Source: Edaphobacter sp. 4G125 (lineage in GTDB: Bacteria; Acidobacteriota; Terriglobia; Terriglobales; Acidobacteriaceae). Taken from it: a stretch of 64,000 nt of DNA. The stretch covers positions 2,539,501-2,603,500 of the forward strand of contig NZ_CP060393.1 of NCBI RefSeq assembly GCF_014274685.1, written 5' to 3'. Position 1 is the first letter of the stretch. Each line of letters starts with the position of its first letter. Both the position numbers and the translations under genes were made by a program. Shown in pieces: positions 27,610-35,242 of this stretch. Under the pieces are notes generated by a model, which searched no databases, was not told where the DNA came from, and saw nothing but the letters and a program-made list of their open reading frames with translations.

Positions 27610-29688
27610 ATGGCCGATCAGCAGACATCCGAAGACGTCGCGAAAGAGCCTGCGAAAAAACCAGCGCAGGACGACGAAATCTCAGGCAAGGCGTATGACG
27701 GACGCATTATGCGTCGTCTGTTAACCTACCTTCGTCCTTACAGGCTTCAGGTCATCCTCTCCGCCATTGCCATCCTCATCAAGGCTGCCACCGATGTCAT
27801 GGGACCCTACCTCGTCAAGGTTGCGGTCGATACCTATATGACCTCGACACCACCCGCTGAACTCTCCTGGCTGTCGCACCGTCTTAGCCCCGCACCGATG
27901 ACCGGCATCACTCAACTCGCGTCTCTCTATTTTGGTGCGCTGCTCACAAGCTTCGGTCTTGAGTTTGTCCAAACCTACCTCATGCAGTGGACCGGCCAGA
28001 AGATCATGTTCGACATGCGCAGCCAGATCTTCCGACATCTCCAGCGCATGTCGCCGTCCTTCTTTGATCGCAATCCCGTCGGTCGTCTCGTCACCCGCGT
28101 CACCTCCGATGTCGATGCTCTCAACGAGATGTTTACCTCCGGCGTTCTTGCCATCTTTGAGGATGTCTTCGTACTGGCCTTCATCGTCATCATCATGATG
28201 CGTATGAGCTGGCCGCTGGCCCTGCTCACCATCTCCGTCATCCCCGCCATCCTCTACGTCACCCGCATCTTCCGCCGTCACGTCCGCGACAGCTACCGGC
28301 GCCAGCGTTCTGCGACCGCACGCATCAACTCCTTCACGCAGGAGTATGTCTCCGGCATGGCAATCGTGCAGCTCTTCAATCGCGAGCGCCGGGCCTTCCA
28401 GGACTTCTCACAGGTCAATGCCGAAAACAAAAAGGCATGGACCGACGCCATCTTCGCCTACGCTCTCTACTACCCCATCGTTGAGTTCCTAAGCTCTACT
28501 GCCATCGCGCTCGTCATCTGGCGTGGAGGAATCAGCATTCTCCATACCGAGAGCTTCTCCTGGCTGACGCAATATACCTACCTTGTGCCAGGTAGTAGTG
28601 CGGTCCACACCAGCCTCTTCGGAACCGTCACCATCGGTGTCCTGATTGCTTTCATCCAGTACGCGCAACGCTTCTTCCGCCCCATTCAGGATCTCAGCGA
28701 AAAGTACAACATTCTGCAGGCTGCTATGGCCGCAGCTGAGCGCGTCTTCAAACTACTCGACACTCAACCCGAGATCGTCTCGCCCGCAAATCCCACCCCC
28801 GGCAACAACTCCGGCCGAGTCGAGTTCCGTAATGTCTGGTTTACCTACCAAAAACTCAGCTCTGAACAGGAAACTGCTCTACGCGATTTGTCCTTCCGGA
28901 ATGACGAAACCATAGAGGAATCTGCTTTTGAATCCGGGCCTCTGACTGACATTGAGTGGATTCTCCGCGGCGTGTCCTTCATCATCGAACCCGACGAAAC
29001 AGCCGCCATCGTCGGCCACACCGGAGCTGGCAAAACCACCATCACCAGTCTGATGATGCGCTTCTACGATATCCAGCACGGCACCATCCTCGTCGACGGA
29101 GTCGATGTCCGCGACCAGGATCTCACCGCATTACGACGTCGCTTCGGAGTCGTCCTCCAGGACCCGTTCCTCTTCAGCGGCACCATCGCCGACAATGTCC
29201 GCCTCGGCTCTTCATGGATTACTGACGAAGCTTTGGAAAAAGCCTGCGACGAGGTCAACATCGGCGATTTCATCCGCACGCTTCCTGGGAAGTTCAAAGA
29301 GCCCGTTCAGGAGCGCGGAGCCACTCTCTCCACCGGACAGAAGCAACTCATCAGCTTCGCCCGCGCCCTCGCTCACGCACCGCGTATTCTCGTCCTCGAT
29401 GAGGCCACCAGCTCCGTCGATACCGATACCGAACTTCGTGTCCGCCTCGCCCTCACGCGCATGATCACTGGTCGCACCTCCATCCTGATTGCACATCGGC
29501 TTTCCACCATCCAGCGCGCCGACACCATCCTGGTCATGCACAAGGGCCATTTACGCGAGCACGGAACCCACCAGCAGCTCCTCGCCCAACGCGGCCTCTA
29601 CTGGAAGCTCTATCAGCTCCAATACAAAGACCAGGAGCTTGACTCCGGAACCGATTCCACCCCCTCCCTCGAGCCCAGCACTGCCTGA
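27610..29688 (+). CDS. ABC exporter, fused membrane and ATPase domains, with an insertion in the ATPase domain
   Basis: This 692-residue half-transporter has a membrane domain (about 45-365) followed by an ATPase domain with Walker A GHTGAGKTT, Q-loop VVLQDPFLFSG, signature LSTGQKQLISFARAL (LSTGQ instead of LSGGQ), Walker B ILVLDEATSSVD and H-loop IAHRLSTI. Between the adenine-stacking Tyr413 (VWFTYQ) and the next strand (ILRGVSF, from 451) lie 37 residues, rich in Glu, Asp and Ser, where most exporters have fewer than ten. The substrate is unknown; the layout resembles YheH/MdlB-type partners, but no second half-transporter is adjacent. Confidence 0.9.
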   Translation: MADQQTSEDVAKEPAKKPAQDDEISGKAYDGRIMRRLLTYLRPYRLQVILSAIAILIKAATDVMGPYLVKVAVDTYMTSTPPAELSWLSHRLSPAPMTGITQLASLYFGALLTSFGLEFVQTYLMQWTGQKIMFDMRSQIFRHLQRMSPSFFDRNPVGRLVTRVTSDVDALNEMFTSGVLAIFEDVFVLAFIVIIMMRMSWPLALLTISVIPAILYVTRIFRRHVRDSYRRQRSATARINSFTQEYVSGMAIVQLFNRERRAFQDFSQVNAENKKAWTDAIFAYALYYPIVEFLSSTAIALVIWRGGISILHTESFSWLTQYTYLVPGSSAVHTSLFGTVTIGVLIAFIQYAQRFFRPIQDLSEKYNILQAAMAAAERVFKLLDTQPEIVSPANPTPGNNSGRVEFRNVWFTYQKLSSEQETALRDLSFRNDETIEESAFESGPLTDIEWILRGVSFIIEPDETAAIVGHTGAGKTTITSLMMRFYDIQHGTILVDGVDVRDQDLTALRRRFGVVLQDPFLFSGTIADNVRLGSSWITDEALEKACDEVNIGDFIRTLPGKFKEPVQERGATLSTGQKQLISFARALAHAPRILVLDEATSSVDTDTELRVRLALTRMITGRTSILIAHRLSTIQRADTILVMHKGHLREHGTHQQLLAQRGLYWKLYQLQYKDQELDSGTDSTPSLEPSTA

Positions 29689-29761
29689 AACCTACCCGGG
29701 AAATTACATTTCTCCTCCGCTAACTAATTCCCTAGTTGCTCCGTCATATCTATGTCCCGTC

Positions 29762-30178
29762 ATGGGAATGGATTTTGGGATGCCGCCAAAGCGCTCCAAT
29801 ACGTTGACTGAAGCCGAGCTCCGCATCATGCGGATTCTCTGGGATCGCGGAGAGTCTCTGGTCAGCGACCTCGTCGCAGCTATGTCCTCCGAGGCTCCTC
29901 TGGCCTATACCTCAGTCTTGACTACAGTTCGCATTCTTGAACAGAAGGGTTACGTCCAGCACCGCCAGGAAGGTCGGGCTTTCCTCTACATGCCCTGCGT
30001 CGCCGAACACGACGCAAGTCGCTCTGAGATACGCCACGTCCTCGGCCGTTTTTTCGATAACTCCCGCGAGCGGCTAATGCTTTCCTTGCTTGGCGATGGA
30101 GAAGTCACCTTCGATGAGCTTCAGCGCCTCAAGCAGGCCATCGCCGAAGCCGAAGCTGCACAGAAGGAGGAATCGTAA
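29762..30178 (+). CDS. BlaI/MecI-family transcriptional repressor
   Basis: This roughly 138-residue winged-helix repressor has the opening LTEAELRIMRILWDRGESLVSDLV, the recognition region YTSVLTTVRILEQKGYVQHRQEGRAFLY and a helical dimerisation tail. In the classic system BlaI represses until a membrane M56 protease (BlaR1) is triggered and the repressor is cleaved. The M56 gene follows immediately with a one-base overlap, so this is the same pair. Starts at 29762, 29768 and 29780 are all possible; the last gives MPPKRSNTLTEAELR. Confidence 0.9.
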   Translation: MGMDFGMPPKRSNTLTEAELRIMRILWDRGESLVSDLVAAMSSEAPLAYTSVLTTVRILEQKGYVQHRQEGRAFLYMPCVAEHDASRSEIRHVLGRFFDNSRERLMLSLLGDGEVTFDELQRLKQAIAEAEAAQKEES

Positions 30179-31491
30179 TGCCAAGTACTCCTCTTTCACA
30201 ATTTGCCGCAGAAGTTTTCACCGCAGGACTCTGGCAGGGTGTCTTGGTCGCCGCCGTCGTTGCTCTCAGTCTGCGCCTTGTCTCGCGCATCTCGTCTTCT
30301 GCTCGTTTTATTGTCTGGGGAGTAGCCTTCCTCCTAATCATTGCCGTTCCCCTTCTGCGCCTCCAGACACCTGGCGGAACCGGCTCCTCCGCCGTCCTGC
30401 ACCTGACACCGATTTGGACCATCGTGATCCTTAGCATCTGGGTCGTGCTCACAGTCTTTCGCTTCGCCCAGCTTCTTTATCAAGCCAGACAAACGCATCG
30501 CATCTGGAAAGATGCCTCCCCGGTCTCGGTCTCGCCCTCAGTATTGGCCCTTCTTCAGACAAGCGGCCGCCGCGCCGAACTCTGCACCTCGCGCGATATC
30601 GATTCACCTTGCGTCATCGGCTTTTTCTCGCCGCGCCTGCTCGTGCCCGAATCGCTCTTCGCTGAGCTATCTCAACCTCAACTCGAGCACATCATTCTCC
30701 ATGAATGCGAGCACCTACGCCGCTACGACGACTGGATTAACTTAGCCCAGAAAATCATCCTGGCACTCTTCCCTCTCAATCCGGCACTCTGGGTGGCCGA
30801 CCGTCGCCTCTCTCTGGAACGCGAACTTGCCTGCGATGCAGGAGTGATCGCAAAAACCTCCGCACCGTTCGACTATGCGCACAGCCTTACGCGTCTGGCA
30901 GAACACCGGCTATTCTCCAGTCGCGTAGCACTTGCCCTTAGCGCCTGGACCCATCGGTCAGAACTCAGCCATCGAGTCCACGCACTACTCAAGCCCGTTC
31001 ACCAGCTCTCGCCTTCCTGGACCAGGTCCGCCTTTGCAGCTCTCTTCCTCATTTTAGGAGGGGGTTCGTTGATGCTCGTTCATGCACCGCGCCTTGTCTC
31101 ATTCTCCTCTGCGCCTGTACTTACAGCTTCTGAGCTTTCTGCGGTTTCGGTCATCTCCAGCCGCACATCTTCTGTCCCCGTTCTCTACCACTCCGAAGCA
31201 GCGTCTCAACCTCGCATGACCTTGCTCAAAGCAACCATGCCTTCTACTCGGCCTGCGTCTGCGCACGCCAAAAAGCCTGCACTGAAACAGAATGGACGCT
31301 CTGAAGCCACCAGCCCCCGAACCTCCTTCCAGCAAACACCTCGTGTTGTTCAGACTAAGGCTGGCAGCAGTTCCACAACACCATCGCGCTCGCATCGCAA
31401 CACAGTTCGGGCCTACTACATCACGACAGATTTCGCGCCATCGTATGCCGCCGTTCCCTTTGGAGATGGCTGGCTGATCGTCCAACTTTAG
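30178..31491 (+). CDS. M56-family (BlaR1-like) membrane metallopeptidase
   Basis: This 437-residue protein has N-terminal membrane helices, then the zinc motif HECEH (His175, Glu176, His179) in a cytoplasmic loop, followed by NPALWVADRRLSLERELACDAGV, the signature of M56 peptidases. A further helix lies near residue 290. The C-terminal about 120 residues are Ser/Thr/Pro-rich and have no penicillin-binding sensor domain, so the trigger is unlikely to be a beta-lactam in the usual way. The ATG overlaps the BlaI stop (TAATG). It probably cleaves or inactivates the adjacent BlaI repressor. Confidence 0.88.
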   Translation: MPSTPLSQFAAEVFTAGLWQGVLVAAVVALSLRLVSRISSSARFIVWGVAFLLIIAVPLLRLQTPGGTGSSAVLHLTPIWTIVILSIWVVLTVFRFAQLLYQARQTHRIWKDASPVSVSPSVLALLQTSGRRAELCTSRDIDSPCVIGFFSPRLLVPESLFAELSQPQLEHIILHECEHLRRYDDWINLAQKIILALFPLNPALWVADRRLSLERELACDAGVIAKTSAPFDYAHSLTRLAEHRLFSSRVALALSAWTHRSELSHRVHALLKPVHQLSPSWTRSAFAALFLILGGGSLMLVHAPRLVSFSSAPVLTASELSAVSVISSRTSSVPVLYHSEAASQPRMTLLKATMPSTRPASAHAKKPALKQNGRSEATSPRTSFQQTPRVVQTKAGSSSTTPSRSHRNTVRAYYITTDFAPSYAAVPFGDGWLIVQL

Positions 31492-31523
31492 ACCCCCAAT
31501 CTTCTCAGGAATGAGGAAGGATT

Positions 31524-33086
31524 ATGACTCAATCAACTAATAAACTAGTAGATCAATTCAAGCGAATCGCTCTCCCGGCTGGTGTAGCTGCTGCCACAGC
31601 AGTCCTCGCATCCGCATTTGCGATTCACTCCAGCAACGTACACGCCTCCGCTGTTTCGGCGGCTCCGCTCGACGACTCCAGCGTCTCCGCTCTCACTGCG
31701 ATGGACCAGGCCATGGAAGCACTAGCTGCACGCGTTACTCCAGCTATCGTCAACGTTGCCGTTACTTCGCGTGGTAACGAAGAGCAGCAGGCTCAGATGC
31801 AGGGTGTCGATCCCCAGGATCTGCCTCCGGGGTTCGCTCAGTTTTTCGGTATTCCATTTGGAGGCAATGGCCGTGGCCAGCGCTCCGCGCCTGAGCAACA
31901 GCCGTTGCAACACGGAGTCGGAAGCGGCGTCATCATTTCGCCAGATGGTTACATCATCACGAACAATCATGTCGTCGATGGAGCGACCCAGATCAAGGTC
32001 ACACTTCATGATCGCCGTGTCCTGAACGCCAAGATAGTTGGCGTTGACAAACTCACCGACCTCGCAGTCATCAAGGTGGACTCCAAAGATCTCCCCTACA
32101 TGTCCTGGGGCAACTCCGAGAAACTTCACCCTGGCCAAACCGTGCTTGCCTTCGGCAGCCCCTTCGGCTACTTCCAGTTCTCCGTCACCCGCGGAATCAT
32201 TAGCGCCGTCAACCGTCAGAACCCCTATTCCGACGATGCCCGCAAGCTCGGTGGATACATCCAAACAGATGCTGCAATCAACCCCGGAAACTCCGGCGGA
32301 GCGCTGGTCAACTCCCACGGTGAACTGATCGGAATCAATACCTTCATCATTTCCAATAGCGGATCGTTTGCTGGAGCTGGCTTCGCTATCCCCTCCCAGG
32401 TAGCAAAGGCGACCGCAGACCAGATCATCAAGACTGGCGGCGTTCATCATGGATATCTCGGCATCAGCATGAATGACGTGACACCTGAAAACGCCCACTT
32501 CTTCAACCTTCCCGATGCTACGGGAGCCATCATCGCGCAGGTCACACCAGGCTCACCTGCGAGCCGTGCAGGTTTAGAGAACGGCGATGTCATCCGCCAG
32601 CTCAACGGTACGAAGATCATCAACGGTAGCGATCTCCAGCTTGCCATTGCCGGAACGACTCCTGGAACGAAAGTACAGCTTGGTGTTCTGCGCAACGGTC
32701 ACAATCAAAACATCGATCTCACCGTTGGTGAATATAACGCCAAGAACAAAGTCGCCAGCAACGATGGCGAAAATAGCAACGGAGGGCAGCAGCAAGGCAA
32801 ACTCGGCTTAGCGATGTCCGATATCACGCCGGATGTACGCCAGCAGCTCAACCTCCCTGACAGCATTAAGGGCGCAGCCATACAGAACGTACGCCCAGGA
32901 AGCCCTGCCGAGGATGCCGGACTTCAACCTGGTGACGTCATCGTGCAGGTCAACCGTCAGAATGTTGATTCCGCAAGCCAGGCCGTCGCTAAAGTCCACG
33001 CCATTCCCGCAGGACAGGATGTTCTTCTGCTGGTGTGGTCACAGGGCGGAGAAAGCTATCGTGTTCTCCATACCAATCAAGGTTAA
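31524..33086 (+). CDS. Do-family (HtrA/DegP-like) periplasmic serine protease
   Basis: This 520-residue protease has an N-terminal signal or anchor (about 15-35), a trypsin-like domain with the full triad His149 (TNNHVVDG), Asp179 (KLTDLAVIKV) and Ser257 (NPGNSGGAL), and two PDZ domains (about 330-420 and 435-515; GYLGISMNDVTPENA, GKLGLAMSDITPDVR). It degrades or refolds misfolded envelope proteins. AGGAAGG lies just before the ATG. It is 32 bases after the M56 gene on the same strand, so the BlaI/M56 pair may control it. A terminator-like hairpin follows at 33114. Confidence 0.95.
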   Translation: MTQSTNKLVDQFKRIALPAGVAAATAVLASAFAIHSSNVHASAVSAAPLDDSSVSALTAMDQAMEALAARVTPAIVNVAVTSRGNEEQQAQMQGVDPQDLPPGFAQFFGIPFGGNGRGQRSAPEQQPLQHGVGSGVIISPDGYIITNNHVVDGATQIKVTLHDRRVLNAKIVGVDKLTDLAVIKVDSKDLPYMSWGNSEKLHPGQTVLAFGSPFGYFQFSVTRGIISAVNRQNPYSDDARKLGGYIQTDAAINPGNSGGALVNSHGELIGINTFIISNSGSFAGAGFAIPSQVAKATADQIIKTGGVHHGYLGISMNDVTPENAHFFNLPDATGAIIAQVTPGSPASRAGLENGDVIRQLNGTKIINGSDLQLAIAGTTPGTKVQLGVLRNGHNQNIDLTVGEYNAKNKVASNDGENSNGGQQQGKLGLAMSDITPDVRQQLNLPDSIKGAAIQNVRPGSPAEDAGLQPGDVIVQVNRQNVDSASQAVAKVHAIPAGQDVLLLVWSQGGESYRVLHTNQG

Positions 33087-33113
33087 TTGAAAGCCAGCAA
33101 CCAGAGACTTAGA

Positions 33114-33137
33114 GCCGCCATCTATTGGCGGCCCACT
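33114..33137 (+). terminator. Probable terminator of the htrA-type gene
   Basis: Arms GCCGCCA and TGGCGGC with a 5-base loop are followed by CCACTTTTTA, 28 bases after the protease stop codon. Confidence 0.65.
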
Positions 33138-33177
33138 TTTTACGCTCTCCATTCAAGCTCGAACCGCCCGTGCCACC

Positions 33178-33235
33178 GTGTCATTTCAACCGAAGCTGAC
33201 GCCGTTAGGAGGCAGCGGAGTGGCGAAATCCCCGC
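33178..33235 (+). repeat. Dispersed repeat family B, diverged copy
   Basis: Begins GTGTCATTTCAACCGAAG and ends GGAGTGGCGAAATCCCCGC. It matches the copies at 44160, 59219 and 62245 at both ends but differs in the middle. It lies between the convergent protease and YdeI-like genes. Confidence 0.7.
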
Positions 33236-33249
33236 ATTGTCATGTCACT

Positions 33250-33915
33250 CTATCTCTGCACCACCTTCAAACAATCTTCAACCACTTTCCCTGCTCTCTT
33301 CTCTCTCGCCTCAGGGCTCTGGTAATAGAACACGCCAAGGAGATGGCCACGCCGTTGTATCTCGGTCATCTTCTCCCAACCTTCCTTTGCACGAGGATGT
33401 TTTCGAAACGCCACTTCGAGGATCGGTGGCAATGCCTTCTCTCCCTCCATGGCTAAAAGCATCCTCTCGGCCATCTGTTCGACTCTCCGTTGCTTCGTCT
33501 CCGGGCTCTTTACCTCATCGATAGTCCTCGCGATGTCCCGTCGGATAGAGTCACTGAGCTTCGCATACCACTTCGCCAGCGACTTCTCTTTCTTGAATAG
33601 CTTCTCCAACTCCGGCGGAGCTTCCGTCTCACGCTCATCGAGGTCCGGCTCCACAGCAAGGTCGATCATTCCACCGACACTCACCCCCGCGGCCCTCTGC
33701 ATCTTTTTGTTCACCAAAACAAAGTGCCCTCTGTGCGCAGAATCAGCAAATAACGAGGTGCGAAAAACCTCGCCTCCCGTCTCGACTTTTACCCGTAGCC
33801 GCACCATCTTCTTCCATGTCTTCGACACATCAAACGGAACTCGCGCTACAACCCAGCCCAAACCTCCAGGCAGCGGCTCCAGTGCCGCGCGAAACCGCTT
33901 CACAGTTCCCGCCAT
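33250..33915 (-). CDS. DUF1905 plus YdeI/OmpD-associated (OmdA) domain protein
   Basis: This 221-residue protein has two known domains. Residues about 5-95 form the beta-barrel-like DUF1905 (GLGWVVARVPFDVSKTW, then GEVFRTSLFADSAHRGHFVLVNKKMQRAAG). Residues about 115-215 form the OmdA/YdeI domain (SLAKWYAKLSDSIRRDIARTIDEVKSPETKQRR), linked to bacteriocin or cationic-peptide protection in enterobacteria. No direct function is proven for this two-domain form. Its start codon lies back-to-back with the 5' region of lpxB, so the two share a very short divergent control region. Confidence 0.82.
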   Translation of the reverse strand: MAGTVKRFRAALEPLPGGLGWVVARVPFDVSKTWKKMVRLRVKVETGGEVFRTSLFADSAHRGHFVLVNKKMQRAAGVSVGGMIDLAVEPDLDERETEAPPELEKLFKKEKSLAKWYAKLSDSIRRDIARTIDEVKSPETKQRRVEQMAERMLLAMEGEKALPPILEVAFRKHPRAKEGWEKMTEIQRRGHLLGVFYYQSPEAREKRAGKVVEDCLKVVQR

Positions 33916-33948
33916 GCAATCCCCCCGAGAAGAATCTACACTGATCTC

Positions 33949-35169
33949 ATCGCCACAACATCCAATCCGACCTTTTTTCTCTCCGCCGGCGAGGCTTCAG
34001 GCGACCACTACGGCGCGCAGATCATTACCGAACTCCTCCGCCGTCATTCTGACGCATCCTTCCTCGGCCTCGGAGGGCTTGAGATGGAATCTGCCGGACA
34101 AGAGAGGATTGTCAGGGCTGAAGACGTCGCGCATATGGGCATCACCGAAGTCATCAAACACGCTCCGCGCGTCTACGGCTCGTATCGCCGCCTTGTCGCT
34201 TCGATCAAGCAACGTCGACCACAAGCCGCAGTCCTCATCGACTTCCCTGACGTCAATCTCCGCCTTGCCCGCGAGCTCAAGACCCTCAATATTCCTGTCG
34301 TCTACTTCGTCAGCCCACAGCTCTGGGCCTGGAAACGTCGACGCCTCCAGTGGGTTCAGCAGCGTGTCGACCGCATGATGGTCATCTTCCCCTTCGAAGA
34401 GCCCTTCTACCGCAACCGCAACGTCGACGCCACCTTCACAGGACATCCTCTGGCCGAGCTTCCCTTACCCGCAAGCACTCGCGAAGAGTTCGCCTCGAAA
34501 CATTCGCTCGATCCATCCAAACAATGGATCGGCCTACTCCCCGGAAGCAGAACAAAAGAGATTCTTTCCAATCTTCCGGCAATGCTTCAGGCTGCATCCT
34601 TGCTCGGAGACAATTACAAGTTTCTTCTCCCGATCGCCAGCACCATTCATCCTGCCGACGTCGAGGCGATCATTGCTCAGCACCAGCCTTTACCAGCGGT
34701 TCATCTCGTCCCTGATGCCCGCGAAGCCCTCTTCCACGCTCGAGCCTCCATAGTCGCCAGTGGGACCGCCACTGTCCAGGCTGCCGTCATCGGGAATCCC
34801 TTTGTCGTCGTCTACAAAGTGTCTCCGCTCACCTTCCGTCTGGCAAAACGCCTGGTCCACTATCCCCCAGAGGTCTGGCCCTCTGGAGCCCCTGATGAGT
34901 TCGGCAACCCGCCCATTGGTATGGTCAACCTCATCGCTGGTCACCGGATCGTTCCTGAGCTGATCCAGGACAACTTCACAGCTACAAACGTGGCTTCGGC
35001 TCTCCGCCCTCTCCTCGATGACACCCCCCAAAGGATTCAGATGATGGCCGATCTCGCCGCTCTCCGTCAGAAGCTACTACCGCCTGTAGGAGCAAATTCC
35101 ATCTCCCAGGTGGCCGATGCAGTGGACTTGCTCCTCAAACGAGGCCGAATGCCCCTTCCAAGCGTCTAA
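33949..35169 (+). CDS. lpxB: Lipid-A-disaccharide synthase; no ordinary start codon visible
   Basis: LpxB joins UDP-2,3-diacylglucosamine to lipid X to make the lipid A disaccharide at the inner membrane. The body is complete: GHPLAELPLP, LLPGSRTKEI, ASGTATVQAAVIGNPFVVVYK. The conserved N-terminus (FFLSAGEASGDHYGAQ) is encoded in frame at 33973-34020, but the first ATG, GTG or TTG in this frame is at 34084, inside the domain. The upstream in-frame stop is at 33796, and no usual start lies between. An ATC at 33949 would give a natural N-terminus (ATTSNPTFFLSAGE). Otherwise the ATG at 33914 in another phase could be joined by a shift at the T6 run near 33973. The coordinate given is the best guess. 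Confidence 0.75.
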   Translation: MATTSNPTFFLSAGEASGDHYGAQIITELLRRHSDASFLGLGGLEMESAGQERIVRAEDVAHMGITEVIKHAPRVYGSYRRLVASIKQRRPQAAVLIDFPDVNLRLARELKTLNIPVVYFVSPQLWAWKRRRLQWVQQRVDRMMVIFPFEEPFYRNRNVDATFTGHPLAELPLPASTREEFASKHSLDPSKQWIGLLPGSRTKEILSNLPAMLQAASLLGDNYKFLLPIASTIHPADVEAIIAQHQPLPAVHLVPDAREALFHARASIVASGTATVQAAVIGNPFVVVYKVSPLTFRLAKRLVHYPPEVWPSGAPDEFGNPPIGMVNLIAGHRIVPELIQDNFTATNVASALRPLLDDTPQRIQMMADLAALRQKLLPPVGANSISQVADAVDLLLKRGRMPLPSV

Positions 35170-35242
35170 ACAAACAGTCTGCCTCTCAGCAGGGATACAG
35201 CAGTACCATATTGTTCAGATGTTGTTGAGGAATTTGGCCTTC

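Noticed and set aside
33449..34378. A 309-codon plus-strand frame across the YdeI-like gene and the lpxB 5' end
   Set aside because: Its protein is Ser/Arg-rich with no known fold and is antisense or out of frame to two real genes. Only its ATG at 33914 is of interest, as a possible start for a frameshifted lpxB.
34084..35169. lpxB as a pseudogene
   Set aside because: The coding body is intact to the normal end with all family motifs. Only the start is unclear, and the function is normally needed in an LPS-making cell.
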